Below are positions 11,515 through 23,080 of a DNA stretch of 64,000 nucleotides, in pieces; position 1 is the stretch's first letter, and each line of letters begins with the position of its first letter. The notes below the pieces were generated by a model. The model saw only the letters and a program-made list of their open reading frames with translations, made no database searches and had not been told where the DNA came from. The translations under genes and the position numbers were made by a program. This DNA is from Oidiodendron maius Zn (taxonomy: Eukaryota > Ascomycota > Leotiomycetes > Myxotrichaceae), in the NCBI GenBank assembly GCA_000827325.1, contig KN832875.1, positions 992,001-1,056,000 of the forward strand, written 5' to 3'.

Positions 11515-11959
11515 GTCGACGTGTGATCTGGGCTAGTGAGACAGCGAGAACAAAGGCACGGGACTGAATTCTTATACGGCCCTGGAACCCAAGCAGGAAA
11601 TGGACAACCACGAGATGCCGTCGAGGTCAGCCCCCGAGGATACTTATATTCTGCGGCTCCATCCCTCTGGGTCATCCGCGTGACTCACGCGCTCCATATT
11701 GAAGCGATGAGCAAGACGTCGGGATATGGCGACGAGGAAGGAAATTGGGGTTGAGGATAAGTCAACATCGGCCCGCGCCAAAGCCGAGCCGTGGTGGTGC
11801 CAAGTGCCTGCAGCCTCGTGCTTCAGATCAGCGCTTTCAGCTCACAGGCGCCAAGACGAGAGATCGCTAAGTTAATAAAACATCCAACATGTCCTCCCTC
11901 TTGCCCCTTCTCCCCCGTGCTCCCTGAGGCCCGCCTCTCGTGTCAGAGCCAGACTAGCT
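11515..11959. promoter_or_regulatory. Divergent promoter region, GNAT / CorA-like
   Basis: This 445-bp segment separates two divergent starts and must contain both promoters. It is pyrimidine-rich just before the CorA-like ATG. No specific site was recognised. Confidence 0.5.
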
Positions 11960-13878
11960 ATGGCCCGCAATGCCGTCTTCGAGGACTTGGACGACAAGGC
12001 TATCTACGACCAGAGCCTTGCGCGCGTGCTGGACCAGTCCACTCGCAACTTCGTGGTGGACTTTGGCCTGAACGAAGCCAAGATCGCGTTTGATGTAGAT
12101 GCCGAGGAAGTGGCGAGGTTGCTGAAAGCTGGCCTGCCCAAGGAGAGGCCGGTACGATGGATGTAAGTCTTCGACATCATCCTGTCGCGTCGAGCAGCGC
12201 GCTCTAACCGTTCCTCTGAACAGAAACATATGGGCTCCGAATCGCCAGACGAACCTCATTGATTTGCTGGGGAAACACTATAAATTCTCTCCCCGACTCT
12301 GTGCCATCATCAAATCCGTACCGCAACAAGTTCGGCGCCCAGCCGATGACAAGCGCTCAAACAAGAGAAGGCCGCAACAGCAGCGAAAGGGGGACGTGGA
12401 GCTTGCTACGACCAGCATAGATGCTCGGCAGAATAGCCTTCACAAACAACTGGTGGAAGATTCTAGCCACTATGGCATCGCGAAGAACATGATGCACTAC
12501 CAGTCAAATGATATTGGCACGCATTGTGAGCGATAACTTGCTGAGAGTTTGTGACACACAATTCTAATTGACAACATAGTTCTCTGTATTGGAGCAAATT
12601 GGATGCATGAGGCCCCACAGCCGTCAGGCGATGTCAGTCTTGTTTCTGAAGAAAAGCAGAGCCCGCTATGGACCTGGCTAGTCCTCTGCGACGATAGTAC
12701 GCCCCTATGCCCTGCCGTTAGACAAGTTTTTAACTCTGTCCAGACACGGTCATTTCTGTACACGAAGATCCTGGAACCGTTGATGAGGCTCATTTGCTCA
12801 GGTCCATACGAGACAATACTTATAGTATTTTGAGCCAGTTATCCCACCATGGGCATGAAGCAGCAGATCCTACGTCAATACAGACGATCAGGCAAACTTT
12901 AGCTCTGGATGGGGCCGACGCGGATCCTGGGCTTGAAGGGGCAAGCAATCTGTTCTACTACTTGTTTGATGACTGGCGTGCGGTGTATAAGACCATCTCC
13001 AGATACCGCCGGAGGCTTAATGAACTGGTATGTTCATCAGTCACGGGTGATCAACGCGGCTGCTGACCTTCACAAGCAATCACAAATTCTGAGTGATATT
13101 GTAGGCATTTTCCTTCTCTAATACCGGCCAATACTAATACGAATAGACGAGAACCTCCAACAATGGTCCCAATATTGAGATCATCCCCCGCCTTCACAGC
13201 CTTGGCCGCCATATCCGTCTATCTGATCACCTGTACGCCGCATACCAGTACACCATCGACCGGATCCTGAAGGCCCGAGCCAATGAAGCTATCAGCGCTC
13301 GCAGTCCTGGCAATGTTGCAGATACATCCAAAAAGATTGGCCTCGCCAATTCCGCCGTCCGACGCTTCGAACGGCTCAGCGACCGGATCCAATTTATGAT
13401 CTTGAACGAGATGCAGGAGTTCCTTGCCGAGAAAGAGGCATTGGTATCTACAGTAGAGTCACCCAATTCAACCGTGCCAACACATCCCTGCTAACCCTAG
13501 ACCAAGTACTTCAATATCAACGCCCAGAAAGATTCCGAGGCCACGGCGCGCCTTTCTCGAGCCGCAACGTTGCTTGGCAAACTCAGCGTGCTTTTCTTGC
13601 CCGTCAGTTTAATGACGGCGTATTTCTCTGTACAGATCCCAGACCTGCAGCACTACTCCGGGAAGGATTACTGGACCACTTTCGCGGTAATAATGAGCAT
13701 CTCGTTCTTGTGCTTGTTCTTTTTCAGTAGGTTGCTGATGTGGGTCACGGATACGCTGGATGCCTTGGTCAAGGCGGCTGATGCGAAAGTCAAGGGGTTA
13801 TTGTACAGGAGGAGTCAGCGAGGACGTCAAGCAATGCACGATGACGACGAAGATGCTGATGAAGATAAGTTAGAATGA
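11960..13878 (+). CDS. CorA-like Mg2+ transporter family protein, two C-terminal membrane segments
   Basis: Seven exons, 11960..12162, 12224..12525, 12580..12696, 12744..13027, 13077..13100, 13147..13443, 13501..13878, give 534 residues. The large N-terminal part follows a fungal CorA-like pattern: VRWINIWAPN, HFLCIGANWMHE, LWTWLVLCDDNTVISVHEDPG, then a long helical section. The C-terminus has two membrane helices, LGKLSVLFLPVSLMTAYFS and FAVIMSISFLCLFFFSRLL, followed by an acidic tail. Classical CorA proteins have a GMN motif after the first helix; here the position reads AYFSVQIPD, so Mg2+ transport is not assured. The intron at 13028-13076 ends in CAAG, an uncommon acceptor, and is the least certain join. 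The frame closes over all seven exons. Confidence 0.82.
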
Positions 13879-14487
13879 GATTGCATGAGATTGATGTTTG
13901 TGGCTATCAAAATGGCCGTGTTTAAATACTACTTTCTATTCGTGTGCTTTGCCATGATACCAAGTCTATCAGGATCGCAAAGATGAGATCCCGATCTATA
14001 GTTACAAAATTTCCCTCGAAAATAAAATTTGTCAAGTGTATAGCACTCGTAAGCAGCAGAGAATGTCCTCGCATCATCAGAAATCGGTTTTGACGCTCCG
14101 TAACAAGCCAATACAACTCGGATGTTATATTTGGAGCTGCGAGTGAAGGCTAGGTTTTGGGAAGTCTCATGGGAAGAGTCGTAGAGAGGAGGACGGCGGT
14201 GTATATAGCAGCAATTTATTCTACCCTCCTTTTACGCCTATCTCAATATTACGAGCCGCAAGCTCCGGGTTGCCAATGTAATGTGATTTATAATCCGCTA
14301 CAAAAGCACCTAGCTAACAATGATTCTGTAGCGTACAGACATCTACCGATGCAATGTCCTGACGACGGCCTCTAGCTCTAATGAAAATTCCTAATCTATG
14401 CAGGAAGAAGCCATCGAAGCTTCCGTGGTATCATGTGCCAACGCCGTCCCCACGCTAATCCTATGCCTAACAATGCAAAGTCCATAA
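13879..14487. other. Convergent intergenic region
   Basis: This 609-bp AT-rich spacer lies between the 3' ends of the CorA-like gene and PPN1. Nothing beyond likely polyadenylation sequence is seen. Confidence 0.6.
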
Positions 14488-16615
14488 TTATAATTCTCCA
14501 CCATGTGTATCAATCAGCATGCCGTCCAGCCTGGCATCACCCGAGGCCGGCTCAGATGATTGTTCGAATGATTCTAGCTCTTCATCGTCCAGAGAACCCA
14601 CATAAGCGCGCCGAATGAATTCCAGCCAAACCTTGTTCTTTTCGATCTGTTTTCCTTTCTTGTCTTTCTTCTGTTCTGCCTCAGCATAATTTTCATCTGA
14701 AACGTCATCCGTCCTCTCAAAGTCCTCAAGGGTAGACCGATCTATTTGATCTTCTTTCACGGGTTTAAACTGGCCAATCCTATGCGCAAGATTAATGTAG
14801 CTTCGCACTGTCATATCCTTAAGCTTGTAGACAGGGTCGGTAAATGTGTCATATTCGACCTCAAACTTGACCGGATTCGGTTTTGGAATCTTATCTTTCG
14901 AGACCTTGTCACCAGCCTCCTCTGCCGCGAGTTCTGAATTTTTAAACTCGTTGTTGATAAATGTTAGGTTTGCGAAGTATTGGGTATAACCAAGGAGCGT
15001 AAGGGTCTGTGGCGAATATGCGGGACCCGGTGGTGATTGTTTCGAGGGGGGAGACGGAATAGTCAGGTCCGGGTGTTTTGGCTTCTTGTGCTTCTTGCCA
15101 CCCTTTTTCTTCTTTTTGCCCATGGATTCTTCACGATCTTCAGCCACCAGCTCGGAATAGTTATCCTCATGTCCCAAGATGTCAACCCATGACTCGGCAT
15201 CCTGTTCAAGCCATCCTGCCTCCAACTCCGGGCGAGCGTTTGGCAAGACTATCGTCTCGTCAAGACCAGTAATGTTATACTGAACAATCCTAAGAGTTGG
15301 CAGAAAATTTGGCACAAGGCTGGGAGAAACGTGAGTAACTTGATAACGCTCTCCCCACAGCCCTCCGATTTTCCGCAGCGCCTTGTCTTTCTTACTCTTC
15401 TTGCCCTTCTTGCCTCTGAGCGTAGTATCCTCTTCCGTATCATTAGCGAGGTCTGGTAGGACGGACCATTCATTACGCAGCTCTTTCAAGTAGGAGTTCA
15501 TTGACTGAATAGTGAGTTCATCATCCATAGTAGTGCGTATATCGTTATTGGCGACCGATTGATCACTGAAAAGTTCGACCTCTTTAGTATCTTGCAACAT
15601 GAAGTGGTCGATGTTCATGTGGCCGTAGATACCACCGACGACGACATCTCGATACTGCTGGAGCCATAGTGTATATCGTTGCCAGCAAGTCTCATCCCAG
15701 ACCTTCTTGCTTTCAGTTCGCGCTGGGGGAACATGCCCCATTAGGATTGCCTTCATGCCCCGCTCGCGCATGAATTGCAGCTGTATCCGGAGCCATTCCA
15801 TGTGCTCGAAGCCTGGTTCTGAGCGAGATTCACAGCCATTAACTCCGGCATTCTGTTCGAAGAAGTAGAGCGTATTCAGGCTGAAGACCGCTAGCTTATT
15901 AGGGATCACCTCAACGTAGAACCAGCCACCCCGCTCAAAGCCATGCCTCTGCTCCTCCGGTATGAAATTCCTCCAGATATTGCCGTATGCCTTGAGCCAT
16001 TTGTTAGGACCGCCTGTGAGGATATTATGCGGCAGGATGTCATTGTTGCCGAACGTAGGCACAATGGGGATAAGCGAATCATCATCTCTGCGAAAGATGT
16101 CTTGGAATCTCTGTGCTACCCATCTATTCGAGCTGAGCACTTGGTCGGCGTCTCGAGGAATCTTCTCGTCGCTGTCATGCCGAGCAGAGTCGCCCGTCCA
16201 GATCACAAAATCGATATTATCCTTAATATTTTCTTCGATCCACTCGAGGGTGGCATTTATGAGGGAGTAAGGCGTATCGCAGTCAGTATTTTCGGCGCCG
16301 TAGATACCAGTCGTGCCCTTGCCACGATGACACGCTTGATCAGGCGACGAATGTACCTTGTAGAAGGGGTCGGGATGGAGGTCTAGATCTTCTCAGCTCG
16401 GAGTCGCACACTTCAGAAGACCAGGTTGGGGCAGCAATACCTGTGATATGCAGGAACCGGCCATGCAGCTGTTGCGAGGTTTTGGGTTGAGGGGTTGTGC
16501 CTGTCAGGTCCCCCAATGGAACTTGGGACTTCGAGCCGCTGCCGACAGGACTTGCGTATCCCTCGCCGCGCAGGAGGAGACACGCTCCTGATAATGCAAT
16601 GGTGGTGAGACGCAT
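14488..16615 (-). CDS. PPN1: Vacuolar endopolyphosphatase, metallophosphoesterase family
   Basis: Two exons, complement(14488..16382, 16441..16615), 689 residues. Ppn1 cuts inside long inorganic polyphosphate chains in the vacuole. The 58-bp intron joins LHGRFLHIT to DLHPDPFYKVHSSPDQ, restoring the first metal-binding motif. Others follow in order: IWTGDSARHD, FGNNDILPHN, GHVPPART and YGHMNIDHF. The N-terminus (MRLTTIALSGACLLLRGEG) looks like a signal peptide or signal anchor, which decided the start at 16615; earlier in-frame ATGs exist upstream. Two lysine-rich stretches interrupt the C-terminal half (GKKGKKSKKDK and GKKKKKGGKKHKKPKH), a feature seen in fungal homologues as I recall. In yeast the protein is sorted through the multivesicular body and activated by vacuolar proteases. 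Confidence 0.92.
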
Positions 16616-17934
16616 TTTCGGAGCAGAAGGTACAGGAGAGAGTCTAATGATGCCTGGTAGTCGCATTGCCCGAGGCAAAAATCCCCATTCTCTGGCCCGG
16701 TAGCGGTAGAGCGTGTGGGGGGAGGCGCCTTGCGATGTGCGGTTATAATGAGCAACAGCGTTGAAGGTCAAGATACGACGATGGAAGAGAGCACACGACT
16801 CGAGGAAGGCGTCTCCTTTAAGGGGGGGGTTATAACTTTATAAATATGCCCTAAATCTCCATAGGGCGTTCCTACCGTCCCTACAAAAAGAATATATGGC
16901 TGAGTCTGGTATGTCGACTGTCACGCTGACACGCAGCGTTGGACCAACCACTGGTTCCAGTGGTGGCACGGGTCAAGGCTGTTCCCTCAGATGTCCGCCT
17001 CAGCTGAGTGCGGCGATTACTGTAATGTGATAAATGGAAATAACAGAATAAATACGTCAGCTGGCCCTGAATTGCGACCACCCCCACGAAATAACCGTGG
17101 CTAACTGGCGGAGAGGGAAGTCTCTTGGTCCGTCTCCCTCGCTTTCAGACTGATGCTTGCTCAAGCTCTCACGAGTGTCATTCACCCTCACTTGGAAGGC
17201 AAATAAATAATTGTGCGTTGGAGCAATGAGCTGTAATAAACAAGAGGACCTTCCTAGCTGTCTTCCTGTCACACGTAATTAAATGTAACTGCTTGCCAAG
17301 TTAGGTAGGCTGTCCATGAATCGAAATTCTCAAAAGCATTATATGCTTATGTATCAATAACAGTACCGTAGAGCTCGCTCTTGCACGTGACTGCTAGATC
17401 TCGCTTATATATCCCGAATGGAAAAAGTACGACTGAGTTTTCAGGATCTTTAAGTCACTCATACATTTAAATAAGGCCCTTAGAAAGCCATTTCCTTCGG
17501 GAGCACAGTGCGAGTCCTGTTCACATTGTAATTCTTGTCTCGGTCATCGTGTATATCTTGTGTAATTGTGGCTGGAAGGAAGAAGTTGGCCTGGATTGTC
17601 CTTTTATTTTTTGGGCTTTTCGACCTCTACATAGCCGAGCCGACCCGTTTAATATAATCGAAGGATGCTTGGAGCACAGTCACATTGTTTGGGCTCCGTC
17701 AACGCAGATAATGAAACTCTATGAGAAGTCGCCTTAATTGCATATTACACGGTATAATACATTTATGGAATTGGGTACCGTATTAACGAAACGATGCATT
17801 TTAATTTTCAACGTTTTGCTCTACCATTACATTGCATCCACGCCACCAACACCGTACTAGTTAATTAAAATAAAAATAAACATACATATTAAAACCCCCA
17901 GAAAATTAGCATAGTATATTCTTCCTTAACCAAT
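16616..17934. other. Intergenic region upstream of PPN1
   Basis: This 1.3-kb spacer contains the PPN1 promoter (a TATAAATA at about 16840 lies roughly 230 bp before its ATG) and the 3' flank of the ABC transporter. From 17270 it is AT-rich. No gene, RNA or repeat could be supported. Confidence 0.5.
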
Positions 17935-20900
17935 CTATTCCGTATCCTTCTTGGCGGCCTTTGTGAAAGGTGACGTCAAGAAGTCTACAACCTTTCCAAG
18001 CGCACCGAATATCGAGGAGAACCCGAATGTCCATCCACGGATCCGCACAGTGTAGATGAAGAAGTAGATCAGGAACCAGTTGCTCACACAGAAGCCGAGG
18101 AAGATACCAAAGTATCCCCACTTGTCCTTTGGCTCGATATTGAGCGTTCGCATAAAATCTACACCGGAGGTGAACTGGCAGTACCCGCAATCGGACGTCG
18201 CGTTCGGGTTAATGAGGTAGCCGCCGGCCTGGTTGATAAAGTCTTGCGCATACACAGCACAGGTAGATCCCGGAGGTGGGTTGAAATACGCCGCTTCCTG
18301 AGGCAAGCAGTGCACAGGGGTGTTGTCAAGGGCTGCGGATAGAACGCCGCCGATCCAGTAAGTGGACGGATTTAGATAGTATAACCAGTATCTCCAGAAG
18401 ACGGATAGTTGAGAGTACGGTCGAACGACGCCATTGAAGAGGGAGAAGATAACGAAGAAGAAGGGTAGGACGTTGGAGATGACTGTGAATGACGGAGCGA
18501 AAGCACAGATCCACTGACCCCAGCTGGCTTGGAAGAGGAACTTCGAAAATTAGTTGCAGCTCATGAGAGGACACATGAATCACTTACAAAGAGAACTGTC
18601 ATTAGATAGACATATCCAGAAGTGGAAGAGTCAGATGGAAGTCCAGATGGCCAGTACCACAGAAGCCAGTAGATGGTAGCACCGATAATTGCAATTGGGA
18701 TCTCGGTCACCGCTTGGGCAGTGCAGAAAGCAATCCAGCCATAGATTCTAGAAGGGAGCTCTCGTGCCTCCCATAACGCTCGGTTTTGATAGAATTTAGG
18801 TACCACGGAATTGACAATTGTAGGTGGAATGAGGATGATCAGGAAGCACGTGAACATTCTAACAAGGTAAGTTGCAAAGTCTGGAGGGGATGGGGTAGAA
18901 CGAGGTGGACTAACCTGTCCTGCATATCCGTGATGGAGTAACCTAGTTGCCAAAATGTGAAACCATTGAAGATGCCGATGATTACAGACACAAAGAGCTT
19001 GCCGTACAGATAAGATGGGTCTCTCCAATGCTGGATAAAGACTCGTTTTGTGAGTTCCATAATCTGGAGCGTGACGGGCGATGCAAATTCATACTGTACA
19101 GTGTCAAGCGGTGGTTGAGCTTGGCTTCTCTCTGCTTTGATATTTTGGATCTCCTCCATTGCCAGCCTAGCTTCTTCAGATCGAAGCCATTCGTCATTCC
19201 AGTTCAACTTCTTACCGTCTGCACGTTTACCGCCCTTCGCCGCGGTTTCCAAAATAAATTCGGCGACGTTCTTTTCAGGTGGGCAGTGAACATCTCTGTC
19301 GGCGAAGTATTTGACGACGGCTGATCCGTTCTCGCCAACAGGTCCAAAGTAGAATGTGTTTCCGCCAGGGTTGAGGGCGAGAATCATATCAAACTCCTGG
19401 ATGAGAATCGAGGAAGGCTGATGAATTGTGCAAATAATAGCTTGGCCAGAGCGTGCCAATTTCTTGAGAAATCGGACAATATTGTACGCAGATTGAGAGT
19501 CAAGTCCAGATGTTGGTTCATCCAAGAAGAGTAGCAGATTTGGTTTGGCAGCAAGCTCAACACCGATTGTCACCCGCTTGCGCTGTTCTACACCAAGGCT
19601 TCGGACAAGCGCATCCTGCATATCACCAAGCTCTAGAAGATCAATGATCTTATCCACATAAGAAATTTTGTCCGCTCTCGACACAGTACGATCTTGCCGC
19701 AGAATGGCAGAGAACTCCAGGGCTTCTCGAATGGTAGCAGTACCATCGTGAAGGTCCATCTGCTCGCAGAACCCAGTTCCTCGCTGGAACTCAGGGCCTA
19801 ATTGTCGACCATCGACAAGCATATCTCCAGCGACTACACCCATCTTTTGACGCTGTGAGAGTGTGTTGAGTAACGTCGTCTTTCCAGCTCCAGAGGCTCC
19901 CATCAAGGCGACCATGACCCCGGGTTTTGCATATCCGCTGACTTTATTTAGCAACTTCCGCTCTCCCCCGAGGTAGGGCACTGTGTATTCAACGTTTTCC
20001 CAAGTGAAAATGCTCTCCGACCCAGAAATCTCATCCAGGGCTTCAGTATCTGTGGCGTCTCCGTTGAGAACCTCGTTGGAGGAGTTGTTATTCTGTCCTT
20101 TGGTAGCTTTCTCAATATCTGTAGGCGCAGCACTAGCGGTCAATGATCTCTTGCTGGCTTTGGATTTCTTGTACTCCAAAGCTCCACCACCACCTGGAGA
20201 GAAGTCTAGCAGCTCGGCAGCAACGACTGTAACCAAAATATAGAGGACAGTAAACGCAATTACCACTCCAAAGTTTCTCCAAAGATGAGACCGAGTGTAT
20301 GAAAATGAGGTGCTAAGGTATCTTGAGCCCGGGAGAGTGAGAGAGCCAACTTCAGCACCCGTGACAGCGCAGCCTTGATAGGTGGGATTATCATATCCAG
20401 GACCGCTAGGAACAATCTGAGACGGAGCACAATCCATCACTCTGCTACTGAATTCGTTGCTCAAAACCGCTTCGAAGCTGTAGGAGATTGGATTTATATA
20501 ATAAAGCCAGCCGAACCATATATAATCGCTAGTTAATTGAGGTTTGGGAATAACGTATCCAGTGTAGATACTGCCAAATGTTAGTAACAAATAAATCGAC
20601 ATGTTTCACTGAAAATAACCCACATAAGAAGATTGAGGGCCAGGCCGGAAAAGCGAACGGCGTCGTCAATAGTGGGTGAGAGGGATGCGAACATGCGATA
20701 GAGAGCTGTGATGCAGAAAGTGGTGGTAAAAATGAAGAGGAGATAGATCCAGAATTTGCTAACGTCCACATCGAGACCGGTCATGAAATACTTCAAAGTT
20801 CATAAGCATACAGTAAAAACATACGCCGAGGGTTACTTAGCTTACCATTATAATGGAGAATGGAATGACCATCGTTAAAATCATAGGAAAATCTTGCAAT

Positions 20901-23080
20901 ACCCTTGCGATTACCACGGCAGACGGGCGATAGAAGGCATACCCTTTATGCCTAGCGATGATAGCTCTTCCGGAGACGGCCTTCATCAACTCTGACAGCT
21001 GAAGCCAGCCCAGGAAAAGAATCGAGAAAAAGAGCGCACCTCCGCGCGAGAATGCACCCGCAGTGTTGGTGGATTGTCCGTGGAAGAGGGAACCGACAAT
21101 CAATGCGTTGGAAAGGATGATGAAGAACTTTGTGTAAAGAGTAGTCTTGTCCCCCCATGTAAGCCAGAACTCACGTTTGGTACAGGTAAGCACTTGTCGG
21201 ATGAAAGAGACTGTATAATTGGAGTTTTTGGAAACAGTCTTCGACTTTGTCTCCTGGACAGACTGCTTAAATTTTCGAGCATCGGCGTGGTCTGTCTCCT
21301 GGAGCGCAGTTTCATAATCTACTACGCCTTGTAAAAGCCGTTTGTATGCCTCGCTCTCGCGGAAAGCTTTCTCTAACTCCACAGGGCCTTTCGGAATCGG
21401 TCCTTGGAAATCATCTCTGAATCTCCTCTCTATGGGATCCGTGCATGCAGTTAAGAAATCAGCAGTTGTCTGATCATCGGGGCTGTAGTAACCTAGGTCT
21501 TGGAAATAACGCCTAGCTTCCTTAGCAGGTCCAGAATAGACCATGCGCCCGTCGTCAATGAGTAGTACTTTATCCATCAAATTGTATATCTCCTCCCCAG
21601 CCTGATACAGGGTGACAAGGGTAGTCCTGTTGCTAATATCAGTCATAATCCGTAGTGATTTCGCATAATCGAGAGCTGTGGATGCATCCAACCCTCGAGT
21701 TGAATTGTCCCAAGCCACAACCGTGCTCTTCGTTGCGAGTGTTTCAGCAATGGAAACACGCTTCCGCTCACCACCAGAAACTCCTCGCATGAATACCTAT
21801 TCTGTCAGTTGAAGTGTCTTGCGGAGTTGAAGAACTAAGACTTACATCTCCAACGGGAGTGTAGCGGGTATGTGAAATGCCAAACATCTTCAACAGAGCA
21901 TTGATAATAATCGGGATGTCCTCTGCCTGGTGTTTCTTTGTCTTGTTAAGGAGAGAAAACCGGAGAGTTTGCTCTACAGTAAGAGTAGGGAAATGCACGT
22001 CATCTTCTTCGTTGTAATTGACCTCTCCTCTAAAGTTCTTGGTCTGTTCCTCCGCCGGAATGCCGCCATACGACACCTCCCCAGTAACGCCAGCAAATCC
22101 ATTTCGTTTATTGGCAATTGCTTTCAGGAAAGTGCTGCATCCACTTCCCGGTCGACCGAGGACCAAGAGCATTTCTCCATCTCTTACAACTCCAGTGAAG
22201 TCATTTATTAAATTACGCTTCTCTCCGTGTAAGCCAGGTGTAGGTAGGAAAGGAACTACTCTTGAGAGGAGCCTGTATAGATCTGGCCCAAAAGTCTAGG
22301 AGAGAGGGGTCAGCTATGTATGATGTGTGATTGAGTAGATGCAGCGACCCCAGCACTCTGAAAGGTATCATTGTAAGAGCAAGTCAATTGCTCAGATAAA
22401 ACGTTTCTTCAAGAAGTTGTCATGATTCAGAATACATCGTGAAGTAAGAAAGCTGGTGCCGAGAGAATGGTTATACTTACACCAATAATTGCAGCTGGCA
22501 GCGTCTTGACGAAGACAGCCGTCGCCCCAACTCCTTGGACGGTAAGATTCTTATACACAACTCCAATTTTTTTGGCCGACTGGTCAGCATCTCTCTTTTC
22601 AAAGTGTCCTTCTCGTAGGAAGTCACCCAGCTCGAAGTCATCGGAGTCGTCTCCTCTTTCCGTTTCATCTTCCTTGTCGTCTCCGTAGTCTTCATTTCCC
22701 TTCGTTTGCGCCTCAAGATCCGGGCCGGTGGCGGCTGTTGTCCGTGAGCGACGACTAGTGTTTGTGTTGGTTTTTCTTAGGCCAAGAGTATTGTGCCGGC
22801 GCCCATCCTCGGTTTTTTGGGTCCGCGTTTTTGAGATGTGGGAGAGTTCGTTTCGTAGGTCCTCGAATTCTTGCATGGCATCCTGGAAATTGACGGGACC
22901 GCCAACATCACGCTCACCCCAAGTTCCCGTTGGAACGGCACCAGAAGTATTGCCTTGGGGTGTTTCCCCTGATCCATCTGGGGCTATGTGAGTCTCGTCC
23001 ACATTGTGCAGAGGCGTGCGAGGCAGCTCGTCCCGCTCAGCGGAGTGCTGGAACATTGGCCCGCTCTTGGCCGAGAACAT
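17935..23080 (-). CDS. PDR-type (ABCG) full-size ABC transporter
   Basis: Seven exons, complement(17935..18540, 18588..18858, 18915..20570, 20624..20790, 20846..21796, 21846..22295, 22481..23080), 1566 residues. The order is nucleotide-binding then membrane domain, twice, as in pleiotropic drug resistance pumps of the plasma membrane. The first nucleotide site is degenerate as usual for fungal PDR pumps: Walker A GRPGSGCST (Cys for Lys), signature VSGGERKRVSIAE, Walker B VVAWDNSTRGLD. The second has a proper Walker A GASGAGKTTLLN, signature GVEQRKRVTIG and LLLFLDEPTSGLD. The N-terminal 170 residues are hydrophilic and acidic. Introns at 20791-20845 and 18541-18587 end in GAAG, yet flanking conserved residues (FSIIM/YFMTGLD, TVLF/FLFQASWGQW) fix these joins. 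The substrate is unknown; drug efflux is the family's usual role. Adjacent genes do not suggest a biosynthetic cluster. Confidence 0.93.

Noticed and set aside
17935-23080. ABC transporter as part of a metabolite cluster
   Set aside because: Neighbours are PPN1 and MSH5; no biosynthetic gene lies nearby.
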